From the NCBI GenBank assembly GCA_018830585.1, contig JAHJSD010000020.1, positions 1-10,709 on the forward strand: a DNA stretch of 10,709 bases, in the 5' to 3' direction. A model generated the notes under the pieces. It was not told the origin of the DNA. It saw only the letters and a program-made list of their open reading frames with translations, and made no database searches. This DNA comes from Patescibacteria group bacterium (GTDB lineage Bacteria > Patescibacteriota > Microgenomatia > UBA12405 > JAHJSD01). Below are positions 5,949-10,709 of the stretch, in pieces. The position numbers and the translations under genes were made by a program. Positions within the stretch are counted from its first letter, which is position 1. Every line of letters begins with the position of its first letter.

Positions 5949-6794
5949 TCAAATACCAAAAAGTCTTTTTGTGTTCTCAACTGTTTTTTCGATTACTTCG
6001 CCAACATCTATTTGCCAAACCTCAGCCATTTTTTCGGCAATCAATGGTAAATATGCCGGCGTATTCATCTGGCCCCGATAAGGCTCTGGAGGTAAAAAAG
6101 GGGCGTCCGTTTCCAAAAGCAATCTATCTTTGGGAATCAGTTTAACCACATTTTGCAAACCAAGATCATAAGTCAGGTTGCCGTCAACGCCAAAATACCA
6201 TTCTCCGGGCAAATTCAAAACTTTTTGAATCCGCTTTTTGCCGCCGGAATAACAGTGGAAAACACCTCTCGGTAAACTCCCAATTTTCAATTTCCAATTT
6301 TCAAAATTAAAAAGAATCTTGAATATCTCATCACTGGCTTCGCGGGAATGGATAACTAAAGGCAAGTCATATTTCAAAGCTAACTTAATTTGGCCTAAAA
6401 ATAACTCTTCTTGCTCCTTTTTACCTCTTTGTTCTTCCCCGGGCGGAGGCAAGCTGAAATCCAGCCCCGTCTCCCCGATTGCCACTACCAAGGTATGACA
6501 CCCCCGGGGTGTCGTACCTACGACACCCCGGGGGTGGAGTAACTGTTCCAGCTGAGAAAGCTGGTTCTTAACAGAATCGGTATTTTCCGGATCTGTTTTC
6601 TGAGGATGAATCCCAATTGAAACCCACAAAAATCCTTGATATTTTCCGGCAAGCTCAACCGCCTTTTTGCTGTCTTCAAGGTTACTGCTGGCAATAATAA
6701 TTCCCGTTAAACCGGCCTTCTTGCTCTCTCTTATTAATTCGTCGATCCTTGAAAGCAATTGAGGAAAATTAAGGTGAGCGTGGGTATCAAACAT
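5949..6794 (-). CDS. tatD: TatD-family metal-dependent hydrolase (putative DNase)
   Basis: This 281-residue cytosolic TIM-barrel hydrolase belongs to a family of metal-dependent DNases. Visible metal-site motifs are THAH (4-7) at the N-terminus, IGETGLDF (106-113), VIHSREASDE (147-156), FHCYSGG (179-185) and LLLETDAPFLPPEPYRG (225-241). The ATG at 6794 is preferred because family members begin MxxDTHAHL; an upstream in-frame start at 6824 would add a non-family MLLLDFIFKF. The protein carries two probable insertions: residues 87-99 come from a perfect DNA palindrome, and residues 163-173 (NFENWKLKIGS) from a tandem CAATTTTC stretch. Neither interrupts a motif, so activity is likely kept. Transcription runs toward the S41-like gene. 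Confidence 0.93.
   Translation of the reverse strand: MFDTHAHLNFPQLLSRIDELIRESKKAGLTGIIIASSNLEDSKKAVELAGKYQGFLWVSIGIHPQKTDPENTDSVKNQLSQLEQLLHPRGVVGTTPRGCHTLVVAIGETGLDFSLPPPGEEQRGKKEQEELFLGQIKLALKYDLPLVIHSREASDEIFKILFNFENWKLKIGSLPRGVFHCYSGGKKRIQKVLNLPGEWYFGVDGNLTYDLGLQNVVKLIPKDRLLLETDAPFLPPEPYRGQMNTPAYLPLIAEKMAEVWQIDVGEVIEKTVENTKRLFGI
6281..6308 (-). repeat. Tandem CAATTTTC stretch inside tatD
   Basis: Three near-copies of CAATTTTC / CAATTTC lie in tandem. They encode the extra loop NFENWKLKIG between the conserved HSREASDE and FHCYSGG motifs. Such AT-rich tandem runs look more like intergenic DNA than conserved TatD sequence. Confidence 0.5.
6499..6536 (-). repeat. In-frame palindromic insertion in tatD
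   Basis: The 18-bp arms are perfect: CACCCCCGGGGTGTCGTA (6499-6516) and its exact reverse complement (6519-6536), with a two-base centre. It encodes HPRGVVGTTPRGC (residues 87-99), just before the conserved VVAIGETGLDF, where TatD proteins normally have only a short turn. Confidence 0.85.
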
Positions 6795-6841
6795 AAACTT
6801 AAAAATAAAATCTAAAAGCAACAAGTTAAAAGTTAGGAAAC

Positions 6842-6922
6842 GTCATTCCGGCCCTGAGCAGTTCGGCGAGCTTACCCTGAGTGAGCCGAAGGGCTCACTG
6901 TTGAACTTGTCGAAGGAGAAAA
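6842..6922. repeat. GTCATTCCGGCCCTGAGC...TTGTCGAAGG repeat
   Basis: It contains TTCGGCGAGC, a GAGCCGAAGGGCTC palindrome and GAACTTGTCGAAGG. Parts (CCTGA, TTTGTCGAAC) recur in the next repeat at 6931-6975, showing related modules assembled differently. Confidence 0.5.
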
Positions 6923-6930
6923 ATTCTCGC

Positions 6931-7119
6931 CCCCCGTCATCCTGACCCTGAGGCTTTGTCGAACGGGGAAGAATCCCCTTGATAGAGCAATTTGCCTACA
7001 CATGGGCCGCGCCCGCCATCGCTACCCGCCCAGAACTACGTAGCTGTTGGCGGGTTGCGGGCGGGGATCCTTCGTCTCCGCCATCCGCCAACCGGCGGAG
7101 GCGGATTCCTCAGGATGAC
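6931..7119. repeat. Composite intergenic repeat, copy B
   Basis: It starts with CCCCCGTCATCCTGACCCTG and passes GAATCCCCTTGATAGAGC, AATTTGCCTACACATGG, a CGCCCGCC...GGCGGG hairpin and GGGGATCCTTCGTC, ending at CCTCAGGATGACG. A nested palindrome, TCCGCCATCCGCCAACC with GGCGGAGGCGGA (7076-7105), lies inside the final arm. Confidence 0.65.
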
Positions 7120-7144
7120 GCTATCAATCGCCAATTAATCGCTT

Positions 7145-8275
7145 TTATTTTTTTTGTTTCCTGGCTAAACTTTTTACCCGGTTGATTATTTTATCAACTA
7201 TAAAAACCACTTTTCTGCCCTGGACCTTGGTCCGAATTACTTTATTGCCCCGGTAAAACCTGACTAACGCCGTTGCTTCCATCAAAGGCAGACGCACCTG
7301 AGGCTGGGCTTTGGCAATTTCCCTTAAATTTAAACTGATGCTTTTTATCCTGCTGGCCAAAAGAGCGTTATTCTGCAAAAGCCTATTCATCCTTTTTAAA
7401 GAATTCTCTCTGGCCAACCTGAGATTCTCGCGATTAAATTGGTGGATAAAGGAAACGTCCCCTTTCTTTTTGCCCAAATCGGCAACAAATTTAAGCAGGT
7501 CTCTGAAAGTGATCAGGCCTACCGGTTTCTTTTGCGGTCCTTCCGAAAAAACAACCAGACTGCCGATATTGTTTTGGCGCATCAAAGAGACCGCCTTATT
7601 TAAAGATTCACCGGCTTCAACGGAAATCACCAGCCCGCGGTAAAACTTCTTTATCGGTTGGCCGGCCAACTCTTTCTTAATCGGTATTCGGGTTAAGAAA
7701 GAAATCCTTTCCTTGGGAGTAGTAAAAACTTTCCTTAAATCGAAAAGGGCTAAAATTCCTAACAAACTCCCGTTTTTGTCTTCCACCAAAAGCCGGTTAA
7801 TGCCGTTTTTAATCATCAAACTTAACGCCTGACTGACTGAGGCGTTAAGATCGACAAAAACTAATTTTCTCGGCGAAAGGGCCTGTTTAACTTTGGCATC
7901 AAAGAGGTCCCATTTTTTCACTAAATTCAAAATGTTTTCGGCAAAAACTGCCCCTAAAAATTTACCTTTGTCTATCACCGGCAGAATATAGACCCTTGAC
8001 TCAACCATTAATCTGGAAGCCTCCAAAAGAGAGGTTTCCGGAGTTATTACCGGCGGATGATAAAGACAGTTCTTTAATTTTTCATTAGGACTTACTCTTT
8101 TATTGATAAAAGAGTAATAAAGATTAACTGTCCCTGAAAATTTTTCCCCGCTAAAAACGAAGACTGCGTCATGGGTGCTTTGCAGGTTAGGAAGAACGGC
8201 GCTGACTCTATCTTCGGGGGAAGCTCTTTTAAAACCGCCCTTTTTCAAGATCCTTTTTACCGTTGTCAGCTTCAC
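7145..8275 (-). CDS. Four-CBS-domain protein with HPF/RaiA-like C-terminal region
   Basis: This 376-residue soluble protein contains two pairs of CBS modules, which usually bind adenine nucleotides and report energy state. CBS segments are near 21-60, 70-118 (PVITPETSLLEASRLMVESRVYILPV), 127-183 (ASVSQALSLMIKNGINRLLVED) and 205-265 (AGESLNKAVSLMRQNNIGSLVVF). After a basic helix (281-320), residues 330-376 resemble the last strand and helix of the S30AE ribosome-hibernation fold: EATALVRFYRGNKVIRTKVQ then IVDKIINRVKSLARKQKK. A ribosome-silencing role tied to energy level is inferred, not shown. The GTG start is supported by a perfect extended -10 box six nt upstream; no ribosome binding site is present. 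Confidence 0.85.
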   Translation of the reverse strand: MKLTTVKRILKKGGFKRASPEDRVSAVLPNLQSTHDAVFVFSGEKFSGTVNLYYSFINKRVSPNEKLKNCLYHPPVITPETSLLEASRLMVESRVYILPVIDKGKFLGAVFAENILNLVKKWDLFDAKVKQALSPRKLVFVDLNASVSQALSLMIKNGINRLLVEDKNGSLLGILALFDLRKVFTTPKERISFLTRIPIKKELAGQPIKKFYRGLVISVEAGESLNKAVSLMRQNNIGSLVVFSEGPQKKPVGLITFRDLLKFVADLGKKKGDVSFIHQFNRENLRLARENSLKRMNRLLQNNALLASRIKSISLNLREIAKAQPQVRLPLMEATALVRFYRGNKVIRTKVQGRKVVFIVDKIINRVKSLARKQKK

Positions 8276-8281
8276 TAATTT

Positions 8282-8290
8282 ATTATAGCA
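8282..8290 (-). promoter_or_regulatory. Extended -10 promoter giving a leaderless mRNA for the CBS gene
   Basis: TGCTATAAT (complement of 8282-8290) ends 6 nt before the GTG at 8275. The usual 6-7 nt to the start site places the first transcribed base at or next to the start codon. No clear -35 is present, as expected for an extended -10 promoter. Confidence 0.65.
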
Positions 8291-8322
8291 CTATCAAAAG
8301 TCGACCAGGCGCAGAACGATAG

Positions 8323-8364
8323 GGTTTTGCAGGAAACCGTCCCGACGCTATGTTGGGATTTTTT
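8323..8364 (+). terminator. Hairpin pair ending in a U-tract, upstream of the MFS gene
   Basis: A small hairpin GGTTT/AAACC (8323-8338) is followed by a stem TCCCGAC/GTTGGGA (8340-8346 with 8352-8358, one G-U pair) and six T (8359-8364). It looks like an intrinsic terminator on the plus strand, yet no plus-strand gene precedes it. It may end a short RNA or act as an attenuator for the permease gene. Confidence 0.4.
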
Positions 8365-8407
8365 CACCACTGACAAATTATCCTGATATATTGTCCGGGT
8401 TCGCCTT

Positions 8408-8436
8408 TTGCAAAAAGATACTTTTTTCTCTAAACT
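8408..8436 (+). promoter_or_regulatory. Promoter of the MFS permease gene
   Basis: TTGCAA (8408-8413), a 17-nt spacer and TAAACT (8431-8436) place the start site near 8443, leaving about 18 untranslated bases with no Shine-Dalgarno before the ATG at 8461. It lies downstream of the U-tract hairpin, so the permease can be expressed independently of it. Confidence 0.55.
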
Positions 8437-8460
8437 GGTCTTAGTTTCAAAAACAATCTT

Positions 8461-9702
8461 ATGGCTAACGGAGAAAACCACAGTAACAGCTTTTTACAAT
8501 TGGGCCAGTGGAGCTACCAGCCAAAACTCAAGGGTTTATCGGGCATTTACCTTAACACTGCCGTTAGAGATTTGGCTTTTAACTTGATGGGGATTTTTGT
8601 TCCCATCTATATTTTTAAGATCAGCGGCAGCGCCGCCGTAGTTTTTCTCTATTACTTCTTGGTCGAATTCTTCGTTGTTTTGACCACAATACCAGTGGCC
8701 AAGCTAATCAGCCGGATCGGGCCGGATATTTCCATCTTACTTTCAAACATCACCCGGTCGGTATTTCTGGTTTTCCTGACCTTAGCTAAATCTTCCAAAA
8801 CCTTGTTCTGGGCATCAACATTTTTTGAGGCGGTTACCGTTCCCCTTTATTGGCTTCCCTACCACAGCGCTTTTTCCTCCCAAAGCAAGCGAGGAAAACT
8901 CTCCAGACAAATCGCCAAACTTTCCAACATCACCAGAATAGTTACCATTTCTGCCCCCCTGATCGGCGGATTGATCGCTCAGACAATGGGTTTGGACGTT
9001 CTCTTCCCTATCGGGATATTGCTATTGATCGCTTCCTCTCTGCCTATTTTCTTAGATGAATATAACCGAAAAGAAACCGCCGTTCCGGTAAAGGAAATCA
9101 ACGAAAAAATGGCCCTGCCTAAAAACAGGAAACTATTTTTAGGCCTGTTTTTTGAAGGCTTACGCCTGCCTTTAAACGGCATCGGCTGGCCGCTGATTCT
9201 TTATGCCGTTATTCCCAACTTTGAAAAAATCGGGGGCCTAACGACACTCACTTCAATTCTCTGCCTTTTCACCGTGATTTGGTTATCAAAAAGGATCAAC
9301 CATTTTAATATCAAAACCTTTGCTTCCGGAAACGTTGCCAGGGTTTTTGTCTGGATCGCCAGAGGCTTAAGCCTTAAAAACCCTTTTTTAATCGCTCTTT
9401 CCGACCCGGTTTTCAATATCAGTTCTGTTTTTTCCGGCCTGCCTTACACTATTCTCACTTACAACTTGGGTAAAAAAGAAGGCTTTTTGTTTTTCATCCA
9501 AAGAGAGTTCGCTCTCCACGGCGGCTACATGATCGGCAATTTTATTGTTTTCCTAATCTTATTTTTAGGCTTTCCCTGGGAAACGGTAATCGCCTTCACT
9601 TCTGTTTGCACCGCCTTGATGACCTGGTTTTTATGCCGCTACGGAAAAGAGCGTTTGAAACAATTGCCGTTTCCATTTAGGCCTAAGTTCGGCAGAATTT
9701 AA
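8461..9702 (+). CDS. Major-facilitator-type membrane transporter, substrate unknown
   Basis: This 413-residue, strongly hydrophobic protein has about ten to twelve membrane segments; clear ones are near 38-55, 58-80, 92-110, 160-175, 178-198, 224-250, 260-275 and 355-392. A short charged loop after the second segment (KLISRIGPD) resembles the loop 2-3 signature of the major facilitator superfamily. A hydrophilic middle loop (198-222) divides the two halves. The substrate cannot be told. The cytosolic N-terminus of about 30 residues is hydrophilic, and the ATG is the first start after a TTGCAA-17-TAAACT promoter. It is divergent from the CBS gene and followed by repeats; no clear terminator was found. 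Confidence 0.8.
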   Translation: MANGENHSNSFLQLGQWSYQPKLKGLSGIYLNTAVRDLAFNLMGIFVPIYIFKISGSAAVVFLYYFLVEFFVVLTTIPVAKLISRIGPDISILLSNITRSVFLVFLTLAKSSKTLFWASTFFEAVTVPLYWLPYHSAFSSQSKRGKLSRQIAKLSNITRIVTISAPLIGGLIAQTMGLDVLFPIGILLLIASSLPIFLDEYNRKETAVPVKEINEKMALPKNRKLFLGLFFEGLRLPLNGIGWPLILYAVIPNFEKIGGLTTLTSILCLFTVIWLSKRINHFNIKTFASGNVARVFVWIARGLSLKNPFLIALSDPVFNISSVFSGLPYTILTYNLGKKEGFLFFIQREFALHGGYMIGNFIVFLILFLGFPWETVIAFTSVCTALMTWFLCRYGKERLKQLPFPFRPKFGRI

Positions 9703-9883
9703 CCATCGCCAACCTGTCTAAAGCTGGCCTCAAAAATATTCCGGGACAAAACATCTTCACAAGTTTCGCTGCTGATGTTAATTGGTCTAATTGTCATTGC
9801 GAGAAACCACCAGCGATGAAGCAGTCTAAAACGAGATTGCTTCGCGTTCGCTCGCAATGACAACAAACGCGAAACTCGTGATC
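9703..9883. other. Intergenic stretch with one large inverted repeat
   Basis: Apart from the inverted repeat at 9791-9863, nothing is seen. A shorter pair, AGTTTCGC (about 9763-9770) and GCGAAACT (about 9869-9876), encloses it in nested fashion. Confidence 0.5.
9791..9863. repeat. TTGTCATTGCGAG...CTCGCAATGACAA inverted repeat
   Basis: Perfect 13-bp arms (9791-9803 and 9851-9863) enclose 47 bases, with AAGCAGTCTAAAACGAGATT and TGCTTCGCGTTCG in the centre. This pattern is a widely scattered intergenic repeat in many bacterial genomes. It lies directly upstream of the ileS leader promoter. Confidence 0.75.
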
Positions 9884-9912
9884 TTGCAAATTTTTTCCAA
9901 AATTGGTATAAA
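9884..9912 (+). promoter_or_regulatory. Strong promoter of the ileS leader
   Basis: TTGCAA (9884-9889), a 17-nt spacer and TATAAA (9907-9912) predict a start near 9919, just before the leader peptide GTG at 9923. It is among the best-matching promoters in the window. Confidence 0.7.
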
Positions 9913-9922
9913 TAAGTTGATT

Positions 9923-9955
9923 GTGAAACCAAAAAGCATAATCATTATTCTTTAG
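9923..9955 (+). CDS. Isoleucine-rich leader peptide (MKPKSIIIIL)
   Basis: A ten-codon frame, GTG AAA CCA AAA AGC followed by ATA ATC ATT ATT CTT TAG, encodes four consecutive isoleucines using all three isoleucine codons, then leucine and stop. It begins 10 nt below the -10 box of a strong promoter, the start geometry common in this window, and ends 43 nt before a perfect terminator hairpin. The next gene is isoleucyl-tRNA synthetase. This is what a ribosome-mediated attenuator leader requires: slow decoding of Ile codons when charged tRNA-Ile is scarce. The ATA codon needs the lysidine-modified tRNA-Ile, so both Ile tRNAs could be sensed. Its small size means that chance cannot be excluded without comparing relatives. 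Confidence 0.72.
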   Translation: MKPKSIIIIL

Positions 9956-10025
9956 GGACAAAATCCCCTGTTAGCCGGGCGGATTGGGTCCCTTTTGAAA
10001 AAATCCTTCGAAAGAAGGATTTTTT
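9954..10025 (+). promoter_or_regulatory. Putative transcription attenuator of ileS
   Basis: The first structure is AGGGAC/GTCCCT (9954-9959 with 9988-9993), with AATCC/GGATT (9962-9966 with 9981-9985) stacked inside. The second is the terminator hairpin (9998-10025). GGATT (9981-9985) can alternatively pair with AATCC (10002-10006), the left arm of the terminator, giving an antiterminator. A ribosome stalled on the Ile codons would cover the start of the first structure and free GGATT. The pairings are read by eye, and the mechanism is inferred. Confidence 0.5.
9998..10025 (+). terminator. Intrinsic terminator in the ileS leader
   Basis: A perfect 12-bp stem, AAAAAATCCTTC (9998-10009) with GAAGGATTTTTT (10014-10025), has a GAAA tetraloop and ends in six T. 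Being symmetric, it could also stop transcription from the other strand. It stands 43 nt after the leader peptide stop codon. Confidence 0.85.
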
Positions 10026-10349
10026 GTTTAGTCATTTGACATTAAATATTTAACTCCGTCATCCTGAGCGAAGCCCTGTACCGTCTGGTACGGGGGAATT
10101 CCGATGACGAAGGATCCCCTTAGAGATGGGCAAGCTACCGATTTCATGGGGATTCTTCTCCCCCTACGGGGGGTCAGAATGACGAGGAGAAACGAGAGAC
10201 CCTTCCCCCATTGTTAAAGCTGGGTGGCCTCGAGTTTTGAGCTTTAACTTTTTATTACCTATTACCCATCACGAGTTATGAGTCAAAACTTTTGACTTTT
10301 GAGATTTGAGTTTCTATTTACCCATTACCAGTTACTCGTTGCGGGTTAT
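10026..10349. other. Long ileS leader spacer without genes
   Basis: It holds composite repeat copy C (10058-10185). From about 10230 to 10345 follows low-complexity DNA with recurring TTTTGAGTTTTGAGC-like and ATTACCTATTACCCATTACC-like stretches. Nothing else is seen. Confidence 0.6.
10058..10185. repeat. Composite intergenic repeat, copy C
   Basis: The modules are GTCATCCTGAGCGAAGCCC, a TGTACCGTCTGGTACGGGG palindrome, GATGACGAAGGATCCCCTT, AGAGATGGGCAAGCTACCG, ATGGGGATTCTTCTCCCCC and GGTCAGAATGACGAGG. Order and orientation match copies A and B. CCCTGTACCGTCT also occurs at 1273-1285. Confidence 0.65.
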
Positions 10350-10377
10350 TTAACATTTAAGATTTATGATTTAATAT
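10350..10377 (+). promoter_or_regulatory. Proximal promoter of ileS
   Basis: TTAACA (10350-10355), a 16-nt spacer and TAATAT (10372-10377) end 8 nt before the ileS ATG, predicting a leaderless transcript that would bypass the attenuator. The region is AT-rich, so a chance match is possible. Confidence 0.4.
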
Positions 10378-10385
10378 TTTAAGAG

Positions 10386-10709
10386 ATGGCGAAAAAGAAA
10401 AATTTCAATTTCAAACCGGTTCCGGCGAATTTTGACTTCGTCGAGAATGAGCGCCGGCTTTTGGACTGGTGGTATCGAAGTGGGCTGGTTAAAAAATATT
10501 TAACCAAAAACAACCAATCTAAAAAAAGATTTTCTTTTATGGACGGGCCGATTACTGCCAATAACCCGATGGGGGTTCATCACGCTTGGGGCAGAACTCT
10601 AAAAGATCTTTATCAAAGATATAAAAACATGCAGGGGTTTGCCCAAAGGTTTCAAAACGGTTTCGACTGCCAAGGTTTGTGGATTGAGGTTGAAGTGGAA
10701 AAAGAAAAA
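10386..10709 (+). CDS. ileS: Isoleucyl-tRNA synthetase, 5' part
   Basis: The first 108 codons of a class I synthetase that charges tRNA-Ile in the cytosol run off the window end. Typical N-terminal features are the opening FDFVENERRLLDWWYRSG (18-35), the strand FSFMDGPITANNPMG (49-63) and its HIGH-like signature GVHH (63-66), then RTLKDLYQRYKNMQG and NGFDCQGLWIEVEVEKE. This variant resembles the IleRS type with SPGIHH-like signatures rather than the E. coli HVGH form. The ATG at 10386 is preferred because it lies 8 nt below a -10-like box and gives a normal N-terminus; only AAGAG precedes it. The leader peptide and terminator about 360 nt upstream suggest control by tRNA-Ile charging. Confidence 0.93.
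   Translation, partial: MAKKKNFNFKPVPANFDFVENERRLLDWWYRSGLVKKYLTKNNQSKKRFSFMDGPITANNPMGVHHAWGRTLKDLYQRYKNMQGFAQRFQNGFDCQGLWIEVEVEKEK

Larger units (their letters stand above)
6795..7144. other. Intergenic region made almost wholly of repeats
   Basis: After an AT-rich tatD upstream segment (6795-6838) come a GTCATTCCGGCCCTGAGCAG / AACTTGTCGAAGG repeat (about 6842-6922) and a full composite repeat (6931-7119). No gene is seen. Frames that cross it merely translate the repeats. Confidence 0.6.

Noticed and set aside
6795..6824. Ten-residue N-terminal extension of TatD
   Set aside because: MLLLDFIFKF is not found in the family, whose members start directly at the DTHAHL motif; the ATG at 6794 is used instead.
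6979..7185. Plus-strand ORF of 68 codons
   Set aside because: It lies within composite repeat B and translates repeat sequence only.
8381..8405. tRNA T-loop-like CGGGTTCG
   Set aside because: No matching acceptor, anticodon or D-arm can be folded around it.
8275..8481. Minus-strand ORF of 68 codons upstream of the CBS gene
   Set aside because: It covers the divergent promoters and hairpins, overlaps the permease start and lacks any motif.
9699..9932. Minus-strand ORF of 77 codons
   Set aside because: It translates the TTGTCATTGCGAG inverted repeat and runs through the promoter and leader peptide.
9919..10026. T-box riboswitch upstream of ileS
   Set aside because: The conserved T-box antiterminator motif (AGGGTGG-type) and a specifier loop are absent. 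The short ORF with an Ile run explains the region better.
9791..10185. CRISPR-like repetition
   Set aside because: The repeats are inverted and unevenly spaced, without uniform spacers or cas genes.

Overview
The window looks like a piece of a small-genome Candidate Phyla Radiation (Patescibacteria, possibly Microgenomates-like) chromosome. This is inferred from the gene types (a short TatD protein, a J-like/S41 hybrid, a quadruple-CBS protein, an IleRS with a GVHH signature), the AT-leaning coding sequence with many AAA codons, and intergenic DNA full of GTCATCCTGAG / GGATCC repeats. TGA and TAA both work as stops, so the code is standard. No RNA gene of a known class and no CRISPR array were recognised.

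Layout. 1-1118 is an IS30-family insertion sequence (transposase on the minus strand, imperfect terminal inverted repeats). 1119-1968 has no recognisable gene, but it carries a near-consensus minus-strand promoter, several open minus-strand frames and an IS200/IS605-like end hairpin. 2034-3665 encodes a membrane-anchored Memo + AMMECR1 fusion. 3666-4159 holds a repeat half-copy and a possible small minus-strand gene pair. 4160-5473 encodes a membrane-anchored S41-protease-like protein with a J-like domain where the PDZ domain is usually found. 5474-5948 is repeat-rich. 5949-6794 (minus) is a TatD-family nuclease. 6795-7144 is repeat-rich. 7145-8275 (minus) is a four-CBS protein with an HPF-like tail. 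8461-9702 is an MFS-type permease. 9703-10385 holds a repeat, a promoter, an isoleucine-rich leader peptide, an intrinsic terminator, another composite repeat and a second promoter. 10386 to the end is the 5' part of ileS.

Two themes run through the window. First, most host-type genes have a -10 box only 6-11 nt before the start codon, so their mRNAs should be leaderless or nearly so; the IS30 transposase instead has a strong Shine-Dalgarno. Second, palindromic DNA occurs both between genes and, in frame, inside two genes (the Memo fusion twice, tatD once), where it adds short loops to the proteins.

The most striking element is upstream of ileS: a strong promoter, a ten-codon ORF reading MKPKSIIIIL that uses all three isoleucine codons, then a perfect terminator hairpin. 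This has the form of a ribosome-mediated transcription attenuator in which charged tRNA-Ile would control isoleucyl-tRNA synthetase.
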